Shown: positions 38,527-48,741 of the stretch, one piece after another
How the letters are laid out: each line of letters opens with the position of its first letter
Position numbering within the stretch: position 1 is the stretch's first letter
Assembly (NCBI RefSeq): GCF_000619905.2
Contig: NZ_CP012371.1
Location: 1,364,001 to 1,428,000, forward strand
DNA: 64,000 bases
Source of the DNA: Nitrosospira briensis C-128
Lineage (GTDB): Bacteria > Pseudomonadota > Gammaproteobacteria > Burkholderiales > Nitrosomonadaceae
Direction of reading: 5' to 3'
Notes under the pieces: generated by a model
Databases searched by the model: none
The model's input: the letters and a program-made list of their open reading frames with translations, nothing else
Told to the model about the DNA's origin: nothing
Program-made: the position numbers and the translations under genes

Positions 38527-40608
38527 TCAACCTGGTTTTGATGTTGCCAACTCCGCGAGCAGCATCTCCTGAGCGCAAAGTCGCTTGCCTCTGCGGGTCG
38601 TTTTGAGGCGATAATTACCATCACCGTCCATGTCCCATGCCTGTCTGTTGTCCTTGAGGTATATATTAAGGCCTTCAGCAAGCACACGCTTTTTCAGTCT
38701 CGCCTCCAGAACCGGAAAGCATATCTCGATCCGGCGAAAAAAATTCCGATCCATCCAGTCACCACTTGAAAGATAGATGGTCTGTGCACCGCCGCTACGA
38801 AAATAGAAAATCCGGGTATGCTCGAGAAACCGTCCGATGACCGAACGCACCCGGATGTTATCCGATAACCCCTTGATGCCGGGTCGCAGGGCGCAGACGC
38901 CGCGCACGATTAGATCGATTTTTACCCCGGCGCCGGAAGCGGCATATAGCGCCTTGATGATTTCCGGCTCGAGCAAGGCATTCATTTTGGCGATGATACG
39001 TGCAGGCTTCCCTGCTTTTACATTTTGAATCTCGCCATTGATGGCCGCCAGCATCTGGCTGTGGAAGCTAAACGGAGATTGCCACAAATGCCTTAATTTC
39101 CCTGCCTTGCCGAGGCCGGTCAACTGTGTGAATACTTCGTTCACGTCCGCGCAGACATCCTCATTGGAAGTGAATAACCCGAAATCGGTATAGAGACGGG
39201 CAGTGCCGGCGTGGTAATTACCCGTACCCAGGTGTACGTAACGCCGCAGCTTACCTTCCTCACGCCGAACTACCATTGCCATCTTGGTGTGAGTTTTGTA
39301 ACCGACTACCCCATACACGACATGGGCACCGACTTCCTCGAGCCGGCTGGCCCAGTTGATGTTGGCCTCCTCATCGAAGCGCGCCAGCAACTCCACCGCT
39401 ACCGTAACTTCCTTGCCGCTACTGGCGGCAGCGATAAGCGCCGTCATGACCAGCGAATCCGTTCCGGTACGATATACGGTCTGTTTTATGGCCACGACGT
39501 CAGGATCAGTCGCAGCCTGCTGAATGAAATGAATCACCGGTTGAAATGATTGATACGGATGATGCAGGAGGATATCGTTCTTCCGGATCATTTGAAAAAT
39601 ATCCACAGCTTTTTTCTTTTGCAACGTTAGCGGCAGACCGGGAATGAAAGGTGGGTATTTCAGGCCGGGACGCTCAATCCGATCCGGAACCTGCATCAGC
39701 CGTACCAGATTCACTGGCCCTTCCACCCGATAAAAATCGTCTTGCGAAAGGCCAAGCTGCTCCAATAAGAAATCCGACATGTGTTTCGGGCAATTGTCCG
39801 CCACTTCGAGCCGTACCGCGTTGCCGAAATGTCGCTGCGGCAACTCGCCTTGCAGCGCGATACGCAGGTTCTTGACTTCTTCCTCGTCCACAAACAGATT
39901 ACTATTGCGGGTTGCGCGGAATTGATAACAGCCGAGGACGCTCATACCGGAAAATAATTCACCCACGTGCGCATGCAAAATTGAGGACAGAAACACGAAG
40001 TTATACTCGCTGCTGCTGAGCTCGGGCGGCAGTGGAATCACGCGCGGCAACACACGCGGCGCTTGCACGATGGCCGTTCCAGAGCCGCGCCCGAAGGCAT
40101 CTTTGCCTTCCAGTTCAACTGCAAAATTTAAACTCTTGTTGAGCACGCGTGGAAAAGGATGCGAAATATCGAGACCTATAGGCGTCAGAACTGGCATCAT
40201 CTCACGGAAGAAATACGCCTTGATCCACTCGCGCTGAACCTTGTTCCAGGCGGCGCGGCGTAGAAAGCGGATGCCTTCACTTGCAAGCCCCGGCAGAACG
40301 TCCTGATTCAATAATTGGTACTGTCGCGCCACGAGTGCATGTGCCTGTTCGGAAACGAGCTTGAATACCTGGCGCGGCAACATCCCGTCCGGCCCGAAAC
40401 CAGGCGTATCCAGCTTGATCTGCTCCTTTAGCCCGGCAATGCGCACCTCAAAAAATTCGTCCAGATTACTGCTGACTATGCACAGAAATTTCAAGCGTTC
40501 CAGAAGCGGCGTATCCTTGTTTCCAGCTTGAGCAAGAACTCGCCGGTTGAACTCTATCTGGCCCAGCTCGCGGTTGAGAAATGGACTAACAGTTTGGGTA
40601 TTTGTCAT
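38527..40608 (-). CDS. ppk1: Polyphosphate kinase 1
   Basis: A 693-residue enzyme that polymerises the terminal phosphate of ATP into polyphosphate. It has the N-terminal FLNRELGQIEFNRRVL, a four-domain length, and the VHLGTGNYHAGTARLYTDFGLF motif with the catalytic histidine. The second catalytic region follows (IYLSSGDWMDRNFFRRIEICFPV). The downstream CYTH-CHAD gene probably forms a two-gene operon with it. A mobile element lies 78 bases upstream of its ATG, between it and yggX, so its promoter lies either in that short gap or inside the element. Confidence 0.96.
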   Translation of the reverse strand: MTNTQTVSPFLNRELGQIEFNRRVLAQAGNKDTPLLERLKFLCIVSSNLDEFFEVRIAGLKEQIKLDTPGFGPDGMLPRQVFKLVSEQAHALVARQYQLLNQDVLPGLASEGIRFLRRAAWNKVQREWIKAYFFREMMPVLTPIGLDISHPFPRVLNKSLNFAVELEGKDAFGRGSGTAIVQAPRVLPRVIPLPPELSSSEYNFVFLSSILHAHVGELFSGMSVLGCYQFRATRNSNLFVDEEEVKNLRIALQGELPQRHFGNAVRLEVADNCPKHMSDFLLEQLGLSQDDFYRVEGPVNLVRLMQVPDRIERPGLKYPPFIPGLPLTLQKKKAVDIFQMIRKNDILLHHPYQSFQPVIHFIQQAATDPDVVAIKQTVYRTGTDSLVMTALIAAASSGKEVTVAVELLARFDEEANINWASRLEEVGAHVVYGVVGYKTHTKMAMVVRREEGKLRRYVHLGTGNYHAGTARLYTDFGLFTSNEDVCADVNEVFTQLTGLGKAGKLRHLWQSPFSFHSQMLAAINGEIQNVKAGKPARIIAKMNALLEPEIIKALYAASGAGVKIDLIVRGVCALRPGIKGLSDNIRVRSVIGRFLEHTRIFYFRSGGAQTIYLSSGDWMDRNFFRRIEICFPVLEARLKKRVLAEGLNIYLKDNRQAWDMDGDGNYRLKTTRRGKRLCAQEMLLAELATSKPG

Positions 40609-40686
40609 GGAAAAACAGCTTTTGCCTGCACGGCTTCGGCAGTAGTGGGTAATCGAATCTTTCGCGAAAGACGTACTTCAGAATTA

Positions 40687-41073
40687 TCCTAAACCCGGTG
40701 GTTGGACGAGGTGAAGTGTACGGTTTTTGGGGTGCAGGGCAAGGCGCAACGACGCGGAATGCGACCGCGCAGGGCGGAACAGTGCCTTCCGCAGGAAGGT
40801 GCGACCCCGAAGCGGGATGAGGGTGCCCCTTGCGTGTGGAACGCGATCACGGCATCCCCTGCGCTGTCCGATCCCCGCTGCGCGGGGTCCCTCGGGCGAC
40901 GCTTCGGGGCGCCGTTCCATTCCAAGGGGTTGCAACGCAGCCATGTGCCCCAAAAACTGTGCAATTCACCCCGTAGCGCCCTCACCTGGAAGGTGAGCGT
41001 CAAATAATATGAAATATTGTTATTAATCATAACTCTGATCTATTAAATGAGCGGTCAACTACCGGATTCAGGA
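40687..41073. mobile_element. 387-bp TNA-type MITE, copy D
   Basis: Same orientation and length as copy A. The ends TCCTAAACCCGGTGGTTGGAC and, inward from the right, TCCTGAATCCGGTAGTTGAC are flanked by TTA at 40684-40686 and 41074-41076. It starts 3 bases downstream of the yggX stop. The interior again has GCGGGG and GGAAGG hairpins. Confidence 0.9.
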
Positions 41074-41076
41074 TTA

Positions 41077-41349
41077 TTATTTCGTCTGCGGCACATAGCC
41101 CACAGGTTGCTCGGCCCCTGCCCCAAAGAAATACGCCTCAAGTTGTTCAGCCAGATACTTGCGTGCCTTGATGTCCGATAGATTCAAGCGGTTCTCATTG
41201 ACCAGCATAGTCTGATGCCTGATCCATCCGGCCCAGGCCTCTTTCGATACGTTATCGAATATGCGTTTCCCCAACTCACCCGGATAAGGTTGAAAATCCA
41301 ATCCTTCCATTTCACGCCCGAGTTTGATGCATTTAAGGAATTTTGCCAT
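41077..41349 (-). CDS. yggX: Probable Fe(II)-trafficking protein YggX
   Basis: A 90-residue protein of the YggX family, linked to iron handling and protection of Fe-S clusters from oxidation. It has [24 protein letters not shown] with the conserved cysteine, then [20 protein letters not shown] and [18 protein letters not shown], the family signature. The length is normal. It follows argA by 132 bp on the same strand. Mobile element copy D lies 3 bp after its stop. Confidence 0.95.
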   Translation of the reverse strand: MAKFLKCIKLGREMEGLDFQPYPGELGKRIFDNVSKEAWAGWIRHQTMLVNENRLNLSDIKARKYLAEQLEAYFFGAGAEQPVGYVPQTK

Positions 41350-41481
41350 TTGAGCTCTTCTCCAGGTATGACAGCAGATAAATTTGTAATCGGGTACCTC
41401 AACCTTAACCGTATTCGCCCATTAATCAAAGGCGCTGGTTCCGTGACGGTGAATTGGCACAGCAGTCGATCAAACTACCGC

Positions 41482-42822
41482 TTATATATTTTTTTCGAAT
41501 ACCTTGGAGCGGCGTCGGTAATTGTATAGCCCCTGTTTTGCTTTAGGTAATTCATGAACATCAGTCTCGAGGAAACCTCGCTCGACAAACCAGTGGGCGG
41601 TTCGGGTAGTGAGAACAAACAATTTTTTACTTCCCTGAGACCTGGCCTTGGCTTCAATACGCTTGAGCAACGCATCACCACACCCCGCACTACGATAGTC
41701 CGGATGCACTGTGAGACAGGCAAGCTCGTCCGCCTTATCGTCCGGAAAAGGATAGAGTGCGGCGCAGCCGACTATCATTCGATCATGTTCGACCACTACG
41801 AAGCGGTCGATTTCCATCTCCAGCAATTCGCGGTTCCGTCGTACCAGTGTCCCGTCAGCTTCAAGAGGTCCGATCAATTGCAGGATAGCGCCGACATCTT
41901 CTATCCTCGCGTCCCGTAAATTCTGCAACGGACCATCCGATATCATGCTTCCTATACCGCCGTGCGTGAATAGCTCCTGCAATATAGCGCCATCCACATG
42001 CCGGCTGATGAGGTGAACGCGGGACACACCTCCTTCACAAGCCCGTACCGCAAACGGCAGATACAACCGGACATCGTCAGATAGCCTGGGGGGTTCATCG
42101 GCAGACCGCGTCAGGAGCGCCTTGCCTTCGGCCACAGTCAGTTCACGCGGCAGCAATGTCTCCGACGTATCAGGAGATTCCTTTTCCATGCTTCCGGCAT
42201 CCATCAGAAAAATCAGTTTTTCTGCTTTGAGCGCAATCGCTGCTTCTGCCGCAACATTTTCGAGTGTCAGATTAAAAATCTCGCCCGTCGGCGAATAGCC
42301 CAGTGGTGAAAGTAGCGTCAACTCCCCTTGCTCCAACCGCGAACGGATAGCCGCGGTATCCACCTTCCGCACTTCACCGGTATGCATCAGGTCAATACCT
42401 TCTATTACGCCAACCGGGCGTGCAGTGACGAAATTTCCGCTGGCAACGCGAATAGCGGCATTGGCCATAGGCGAATTGGGCAAACCCATTGACAATAGCG
42501 CCTCGATTTCAACCCGGACGCGCCCTATTGATTCCTTTACGCACTGCAGCGCCGCGCCGTCAGTGACGCGCATGCCCCTGACATATATCGTCTGCAGGTT
42601 GTTTTCATCCAGCCGCGATTCGATCTGCGGGCGCGCACCATGGACCAGCACCAGGCGTACACCCAGGCTTGCCAGTAAATTGAGGTCATGAACAAGCTCG
42701 ACAAATTTGCCATCAGCCACGACCTCGCCACCAAAGGCGACAACAAAGATTTTATGGCGGAAAGCGTTAACGTAGGGCGCTACCGAGCGGAACCAGCTTA
42801 CAAAATCCGTGTCTAGCCTCAT
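41482..42822 (-). CDS. argA: Amino-acid N-acetyltransferase (N-acetylglutamate synthase)
   Basis: A 446-residue first enzyme of arginine synthesis, making N-acetylglutamate from glutamate and acetyl-CoA. The N-terminal part (1-290) is an amino-acid-kinase-like domain, with VVAFGGEVVADG and LVHGARPQIESRL as in the E. coli ArgA type. The C-terminal part (about 300-446) is a GNAT domain with LTVHPDYRSAGCGDALLKRI. I chose the ATG at 42822 so that the protein begins MRLDTDFVSWFRSVAPYVN; a longer frame starts at 42873. It is the gene upstream of yggX. Confidence 0.94.
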   Translation of the reverse strand: MRLDTDFVSWFRSVAPYVNAFRHKIFVVAFGGEVVADGKFVELVHDLNLLASLGVRLVLVHGARPQIESRLDENNLQTIYVRGMRVTDGAALQCVKESIGRVRVEIEALLSMGLPNSPMANAAIRVASGNFVTARPVGVIEGIDLMHTGEVRKVDTAAIRSRLEQGELTLLSPLGYSPTGEIFNLTLENVAAEAAIALKAEKLIFLMDAGSMEKESPDTSETLLPRELTVAEGKALLTRSADEPPRLSDDVRLYLPFAVRACEGGVSRVHLISRHVDGAILQELFTHGGIGSMISDGPLQNLRDARIEDVGAILQLIGPLEADGTLVRRNRELLEMEIDRFVVVEHDRMIVGCAALYPFPDDKADELACLTVHPDYRSAGCGDALLKRIEAKARSQGSKKLFVLTTRTAHWFVERGFLETDVHELPKAKQGLYNYRRRSKVFEKNI

Positions 42823-42951
42823 GTTGGAGATGCACTGTTCAATTATGTAATAGAAATGAAGCGGGTATTGCACTAATCTTACGGTTCAATGCTTGAATCA
42901 AAGCCTCAAAACCGAATATGCATGCACATGCTACCATTTGAATCCCGGAAT

Positions 42952-43719
42952 TCAATAATCACCCCATAGCGCCTGCATTGCTGCCACTGCCGCCAATGCA
43001 GCGGTTTCGGTACGAAGTATGCGCTCACCCATCCGTAACGGGACAAATCCAGCCACTTGGGCCGCAGCCTCTTCCTCCGCGGTAAACCCCCCTTCAGGCC
43101 CGACCAGCAGCGTTAGCGGAGCGGCGGCAAGAGATGCGGGAAAATCGCGCAAGCCTTTTTTTGCTGCGGGCGAGAGCATGAAACATGAGCCCGTAGGATA
43201 ATCGCTGCTTGAATTCTTGCGCTCGCTAACCTGATTGCCCAGCCATCTGGATATCGATATCAACGGCATCATTGGTGGAACGCGATTTCTACCGCACTGC
43301 TCACAAGCGGCAATAATAACTTGTTGCCAGTGCCTTATGCGTTTTTCGGCACGCTCATCTGATAGTTTCACCACTCCCCGTTTTGTATCCAGAGGCTGAA
43401 TGCGTGTTACTCCCAACTCTACCCCCTTCTGGACAATCCAGTCCATTTTCTCGCTGGCGCACACTGTTTGCGCTAACGTGATGTCGAGTCGCGACTCGCG
43501 CTCGATATCAAGGTACTTTTCGACCACCACCGTAACGCCGCTTTTATTGATAAGCTCAATAGTCGCCCTATATTCGCCACCGTTGCCGTTGAATAAAATC
43601 AATTCATCACTTTGCCGGAGTCTTAACACGCGTGAGGCATGATGCGCCGCAACCGCGGGCAGTTCGATGACCTGGCCTGCACTGATTCGTTCGGGGGAAA
43701 AAAAACGGGGAAGTGCCAT
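42952..43719 (-). CDS. rsmE: 16S rRNA (uracil-1498-N3)-methyltransferase
   Basis: A 255-residue SPOUT-fold methyltransferase. It has an N-terminal PUA-like RNA-binding domain (1-75) and a C-terminal knotted SAM-binding domain. The latter carries the motifs LLVGPEGGFTAEE and MGERILRTETAALAAVAAM. It starts at the ATG at 43719. It lies upstream of argA on the same strand with a 129-bp gap and is probably transcribed separately. Confidence 0.95.
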   Translation of the reverse strand: MALPRFFSPERISAGQVIELPAVAAHHASRVLRLRQSDELILFNGNGGEYRATIELINKSGVTVVVEKYLDIERESRLDITLAQTVCASEKMDWIVQKGVELGVTRIQPLDTKRGVVKLSDERAEKRIRHWQQVIIAACEQCGRNRVPPMMPLISISRWLGNQVSERKNSSSDYPTGSCFMLSPAAKKGLRDFPASLAAAPLTLLVGPEGGFTAEEEAAAQVAGFVPLRMGERILRTETAALAAVAAMQALWGDY

Positions 43720-43941
43720 CGCTTAGGAGGAGTGAGCAGGAAGAACCAATAATCAGACCCATGATAATATAATGGCGCATCAACAGACTTGTATTTCGCA
43801 GAACGATATTGTTCGAGGTTTTTGCCGTTTTATATCAATCCATATTGGCATGCGAAGTTGTATTCATTGGTGCTGCGACCGTTGATTTTTGAAGTGCGGT
43901 GAGACCTCAATTTATTTTGTTATTAATTCCGGAGAGAAAAT

Positions 43942-44499
43942 ATGGCGAGCCTGGAAACACCCGTTTGCGATTTCGGTTGGAAGGCAGCGGATTTTGACTT
44001 ACCGGGGGTGGACGGAAAACGGTATAACCTCGCATCCGTAAAAGGCGAAAAAGGATTGCTTGTGATGTTCATCTGCAACCATTGTCCTTATGTCAAAGCG
44101 ATTCGGGATCGCATTGTCCGGGACGTGACGGAGTTACGCCAGCACGGTATAGGCGCCATCGCGATCATGTCAAACGATCCTGTCGAGTATCCGGAAGACT
44201 CATTCGACAACATGGCGCGGATCGCCAGGGAATGCGATTTTTCTTTTCCCTATGTTTGGGACGAGACCCAGCAAGTGGCGAAAGCATACGGGGCGGTTTG
44301 CACGCCCGACTTCTTCGGCTTGAATGACCGGCTCGAATTGCAGTACCGTGGCCGGCTGGATGCCTCCCGCAAGGAGGCCGCCCCTCCCGGCGCGCGACGC
44401 GAACTTTTTGAAGGTATGCTCCAGGTTGCCCGAACCGGTCAGGGGCCTGACGAACAGATTCCCAGCATCGGGTGTTCGATCAAGTGGCAGGCGGAATAA
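43942..44499 (+). CDS. Thioredoxin-fold protein of the AhpC/TSA type
   Basis: A 185-residue thioredoxin-like protein related to the AhpC/TSA redoxin group. It has FDLPGVDGKRYNL followed by FICNHCPYVKAIRDR, giving the active-site pair Cys45 and Cys48. No signal peptide is visible, so it should act in the cytoplasm. A GGAGAG lies shortly before the ATG. The inositol-monophosphatase-like gene follows after 3 bp, so the two are co-transcribed. The substrate is unknown; a peroxide or disulfide reductase role is expected. Confidence 0.86.
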   Translation: MASLETPVCDFGWKAADFDLPGVDGKRYNLASVKGEKGLLVMFICNHCPYVKAIRDRIVRDVTELRQHGIGAIAIMSNDPVEYPEDSFDNMARIARECDFSFPYVWDETQQVAKAYGAVCTPDFFGLNDRLELQYRGRLDASRKEAAPPGARRELFEGMLQVARTGQGPDEQIPSIGCSIKWQAE

Positions 44500-44502
44500 C
44501 CG

Positions 44503-45285
44503 GTGCTCGACGCGGTCATCGTTGCGGTCAAAGCGGTCGCACAGCAGGAAATACTGCCGCGCTATTTGAAGGTGGCACGGCAACGCAAGGCGGACGGCAG
44601 CCTGTTTACCGAAGCAGATCTCGCCACGCAGGAAACATTGTCGCGGGAATTACGAAAGATTTATGCAGGCCCCGTGGTTGGGGAAGAAATGGCGGAACGC
44701 GAACAAGTCGATCGCTGGCATGCGGGTGATGCCGGACTGTGGTGCATGGACCCGATAGACGGCACTTCGAATTTTGTCAACGGACTTCCCTATTTCGCGG
44801 TTTCGGTGGCGCTGATGCGCCACGGCAGAAGTGTGCTCGGCGTGGTTTATAATCCTGTTTCAGACGAAATGTTCTATGCCGAGCGAGGCAAAGGCGCCTA
44901 CTTGAACGGTGAAAAGCTGCCGATCAAAGAGCATGCCTCAGCTTTGCGCGGCGCGATGGCGAACGTTGATTTCAAGCGGCTTACACCCAAACTTGCGGAA
45001 AGCGTCTGCACCTTGCGCCCTTTTTCTTCCTATCGAAATTATGGCGCCTGCTCTCTGGAATGGTGCTACACCGCTGCCGGCCGGTTTGACCTGTACCTGC
45101 ACGGTGGACAAAAACTGTGGGACTACGCTGCAGGCAGCCTTATTCTGCAAGAGGCCGGGGGACACATGTGTGGTCTTGATAAAGATGATTTCTGGGCCGA
45201 GCCGCTCTGGCAACGCTCGGCCATCGCTGCGCTTGACTTGGGCCTGTTTATCCAGTGGCGGGACTGGGTGCGAGCACATCGTTAG
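44503..45285 (+). CDS. Inositol monophosphatase-family phosphatase
   Basis: A 260-residue Mg-dependent phosphatase of the inositol monophosphatase/histidinol-phosphatase/CysQ fold. It has GEEMAE and the metal-binding DPIDGTSNFVNGLPYF, plus the C-terminal LWDYAAGSLILQEAGG. It starts with GTG at 44503, 3 bp after the thioredoxin-like gene. Substrates in this family include inositol phosphate, histidinol phosphate and PAP; the sequence does not decide among them. A link to the CDP-alcohol lipid cluster, for example inositol supply, is possible but unproven. Confidence 0.9.
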   Translation: MLDAVIVAVKAVAQQEILPRYLKVARQRKADGSLFTEADLATQETLSRELRKIYAGPVVGEEMAEREQVDRWHAGDAGLWCMDPIDGTSNFVNGLPYFAVSVALMRHGRSVLGVVYNPVSDEMFYAERGKGAYLNGEKLPIKEHASALRGAMANVDFKRLTPKLAESVCTLRPFSSYRNYGACSLEWCYTAAGRFDLYLHGGQKLWDYAAGSLILQEAGGHMCGLDKDDFWAEPLWQRSAIAALDLGLFIQWRDWVRAHR

Positions 45286-45822
45286 TTGATCAAATATACC
45301 AACCCTTGGGTCGGTCGACCGGGATCGCCGGACTCCGGTTGAAATCGAGGCTGCGAGATCTGTTTTCCTTACTCAATGGATTCAGCTCATTTTTTTGCGG
45401 CAAGTGGACTCGCCTATTCGAGCGGTCCGCCCACGCTTGATTGTGTCGGTCGAGCGGATACAAAGAAGCCCATTAAATATATTAATACGTTCTTCCTGCA
45501 CAACAATATTGAGGCCGTGGCAAATCATGGATATAGTGGGCAACTCGCAACTCGATCTCTGCCACTTGCGTCCTGCGTTCCTATAACCATTCGGTGATTC
45601 GAGTATCGTGACGCCCTTATTTCAAGGACTAATCTTTCTTGCGCACCAGCCGTAATTAACTGAAATGAGGTATTCCATGCCGGCTCCCAACTCTGTTGGC
45701 TCGACGCCACCCACAGAAATATCCGTTGGATTCTTGATTTATTTATTGAAGACCTGCCGCGATCAGCTTGCACCAAGATCCGCTCTCAAGAGAAACGCTA
45801 ATGCAGAGAAGGGGAATTTTAT
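45286..45822. other. Intergenic region upstream of prsT
   Basis: 537 bases with no gene I can support; short frames show no similarity. A purine-rich GAGAAGGGG sits 10 bases before the prsT ATG. I looked for a -24/-12 sigma-54 promoter here and did not find a convincing one. Confidence 0.5.
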
Positions 45823-48615
45823 ATGCGTAATGTAAGCAAGTTTAAGGCGACGAAAAATCTATTGGCGCTTATGGTCTCTGCGGCACTGATTGGTGCCGGC
45901 ACAGCAGGTTGCGATAAATCAGGGAACGCCCAGACCCTGATTTCCGACGCCCGGCAGTATCAGGAACAAGGGGACGACAAGGCTGCCATTATCCAGCTCA
46001 AGAACGCGCTGCAGAAAAATCCGGATGATCCCGAAGCGCGCTACCTTCTGGGTACGTCCTACAACAAGACCGGGGACTTACGGTCGGCTGAGAAAGAGCT
46101 GCAGAAGGCTTTAAGCCTGGGAATGAGTCCTGCAACGGTAATGCCTGAGTTGGGACACACCTTGCTTAGCTTGGGTGAGTTCCAGCAGGTATTAGACAAG
46201 ACGAAACAGCTTTCCGAAGATAAGCCTTCACCCGAAATTTTAGCATTGCGGGGAAACGCATCACTTGCGCTCGGTAAGATTAACGATGCCAAGGAGTTGT
46301 TCGAAGGCGCGCTCAAGGGCAAACCTGATTTTTCCGATGCGCTGATCGGTTTATCAAAATGCGCATTGGCGAATCAGGATCTCGAAGCAACAAACCAATT
46401 CGCGGAGCAAGCCGTAGTCAAAAACCCGGGCAACCCCGATGCCTGGTTTTATAAAGGCAACCTGCTGCGCGTACAGGGGAAAGTTGATTTAGCGCTAGCT
46501 GCCTATGATCAGGTTATCAAGCTAAAGCCAGACAGCCCCACCGCCTACCTCGATAAAGCACTTTTGGAAATCGGCGCCAGAAAATTCGACGTTGCAAAAC
46601 TGAATATCGACGCGGCTCGCAAGGTAGCGCCCGGCAGCCTTATGGTTTTCTATGCCCAGGCGCTACTGGATTTCAACGAGGGCAAACACGACGCCGCCTT
46701 AGACTCTTTGCAGCAAATATTAAGCAAGGCACCTGACCACATGCCCAGCCTATTGCTTGCTGGAGCAGTTCAGATGGCTTTGGGTTCGGCGCCACAAGCC
46801 GAACAGCATCTAAAACAATACCTGGAGAAGGACCCGCAAAACCTTTATGCACGTAAGTTGTTGGCTTCCAGCTTTTTGAAAAGTCGCCAGCCTCAACGGG
46901 CAATCGACGTATTGGCACCGGCCCTCAAAAGCGGGCAACCGGATCCCCAATTGCTCGCCTTGGCGGGCGAGGCCTACATGCAATCCAAAGATTTCGTCAA
47001 AGCAACGGAAAATTTTGAAAAAGCCAGTCAACTCGCGCCAAAAAATGCGCGGCTTCACACCGCACTCAGCATGAGCAAACTGGGTCAGGGCGAGACCGGT
47101 CGCGCAGTGGCCGAGCTGGAAACAGCGGCGAAACTCGACCCTAAATCGTCGCAGACAGGCATCCTGCTGATCATGACCCACCTTCGTCTCAAGGAATTCG
47201 ACAAGGCGCTCGCCGCCACAAAAATGGTTGAAAAGGAAAATCCGGACAATCCACTCGTTCAAAATCTGAAAGGCGGCATCTACATGGGCAAAAACGATGC
47301 CGCGAACGCACGTGCCAGCTTTGAAAAAGCGCTTTCTCTCCAGCCCACTTACTATCCGGCGGCGTTCAACCTGGCTCAACTTGATATGCTGGAAAAGAAA
47401 CCGGACGATGCCAAAAGGCGTTTTGAAGCCATCCTGGAGAAGGATAAGAAGAACATCCAGGCCATGGCCGCGCTATCCCGGCTGGCTCTTAGTCGGCAGC
47501 AGAGCAAAGAGGCTACAGCGTGGCTGGAACGGGCAAGCCAGGAGAACCCGGAATCACAACCGGCTGCTGCGCTTCTGGTGGAGAATTATATTCGTTCAGG
47601 AGAAAAACAAAAGTCTCTGCTCCTTGCGCAAAAATTCCAAAGTAAAAATCCATCTGATCCCGGTGCACTCGACATGCTGGCGCAAGCCCAGTTCGCAAAT
47701 GACGACAAGAAAGCCGCGCTGGAGAGTTATAAAAAACTTGTCGCGGTGCAGCCGGAATCCGCTCCCGCTCAATTGCGTCTCGCTTCAATTTATGTGGCGC
47801 TGAAGGATCCGTCGGCAGCATCGGAGGCGTTGAAAAAAGCGCTCGCTATAAAACCGGATTATGTGGATGCGCAATTGGCGCAAGCTGCGATAGAGCTACG
47901 CAAAGGAAATGATGAGCAAGCTCTCGCTATCGCCAGACAAATTCAAAAGCAGCAGGGAAAGTCTCCCACAGGTTATGTTCTGGAAGGTGATTTACTGATG
48001 AGGCAGAAAGAACCCGCTGCTGCTGTAAAAGCATATGATCAGGCCTTCGCTCTGGGCAAGAGTGGGCCGATATTAATTAAGTTGCATGCTGCCTTCAGCC
48101 AAGCCGGAAAAGGTAAAGAAGCGACTCCCCGGCTGACTGAATGGCTAAAGCAAAACCCTGCCGACACGACTACCCGCATGTATCTTGCCGAAACCTATAT
48201 GGCAGAGCGACATAATAGCGCCGCAATCGAGCAGTATCAGCTTATTCTGAAGCAAGCTCCCGATTTTATGCCTGCGCTGAATAATCTGGCTTGGCTCTAC
48301 CAGCAGGAAAAAGATCCGCGCGCCCTTGAATATGCAGAGAGGGCCTATGGGGTGACCGCGAACGATCCGACGGTAATGGATACGCTCGGATGGGTATTGG
48401 TGGGACAAGGTAATACTACCCGAGGTCTCCCGCTGCTGGAGAAGGCGACTTCCCTCGTGCCTGAATCAGCCGAATTCCGCTACCATCTCGCAGTTGGACT
48501 TAACAAATCGGGCAATAAAGCGGGCGCTCGCAAGGAACTGGAACAACTGCTAAGCACGGGGAAGAATTTTCCTGGTATTGATGACGCCAGAACATTGCTG
48601 AAACAAATACAGTAG
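45823..48615 (+). CDS. prsT: PrsT-type TPR lipoprotein of the PEP-CTERM/exosortase system
   Basis: A 930-residue protein of the TPR-repeat family typical of PEP-CTERM/exosortase loci (PrsT). It has a signal sequence ending in a lipobox-like GAGTAGC around residue 29, giving a lipid-anchored mature protein. Almost the whole rest is TPR-like repeats (for example ALGMSPATVMPELGHTLL, AWFYKGNLLRVQGKVDLALAAYDQVI and ALNNLAWLYQQEKDPRALEYAERAY). Such proteins are thought to act in exopolysaccharide export or assembly and in sorting of PEP-CTERM proteins. It stands alone here without exosortase or polysaccharide genes in the window, which probably lie elsewhere. Strong GAGAAGGGG ribosome binding site. 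Confidence 0.93.
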   Translation: MRNVSKFKATKNLLALMVSAALIGAGTAGCDKSGNAQTLISDARQYQEQGDDKAAIIQLKNALQKNPDDPEARYLLGTSYNKTGDLRSAEKELQKALSLGMSPATVMPELGHTLLSLGEFQQVLDKTKQLSEDKPSPEILALRGNASLALGKINDAKELFEGALKGKPDFSDALIGLSKCALANQDLEATNQFAEQAVVKNPGNPDAWFYKGNLLRVQGKVDLALAAYDQVIKLKPDSPTAYLDKALLEIGARKFDVAKLNIDAARKVAPGSLMVFYAQALLDFNEGKHDAALDSLQQILSKAPDHMPSLLLAGAVQMALGSAPQAEQHLKQYLEKDPQNLYARKLLASSFLKSRQPQRAIDVLAPALKSGQPDPQLLALAGEAYMQSKDFVKATENFEKASQLAPKNARLHTALSMSKLGQGETGRAVAELETAAKLDPKSSQTGILLIMTHLRLKEFDKALAATKMVEKENPDNPLVQNLKGGIYMGKNDAANARASFEKALSLQPTYYPAAFNLAQLDMLEKKPDDAKRRFEAILEKDKKNIQAMAALSRLALSRQQSKEATAWLERASQENPESQPAAALLVENYIRSGEKQKSLLLAQKFQSKNPSDPGALDMLAQAQFANDDKKAALESYKKLVAVQPESAPAQLRLASIYVALKDPSAASEALKKALAIKPDYVDAQLAQAAIELRKGNDEQALAIARQIQKQQGKSPTGYVLEGDLLMRQKEPAAAVKAYDQAFALGKSGPILIKLHAAFSQAGKGKEATPRLTEWLKQNPADTTTRMYLAETYMAERHNSAAIEQYQLILKQAPDFMPALNNLAWLYQQEKDPRALEYAERAYGVTANDPTVMDTLGWVLVGQGNTTRGLPLLEKATSLVPESAEFRYHLAVGLNKSGNKAGARKELEQLLSTGKNFPGIDDARTLLKQIQ

Positions 48616-48741
48616 GCGCAGATGACAATTATTCTATAGGAAGATCATGAAATGATGTTGATAGGAGCACAACGTGACAAATAAAAATCAAGCCCAAACT
48701 TTGCTGTAAATTCACTTCGGTCGGTTCAATAACGTTTTGTT

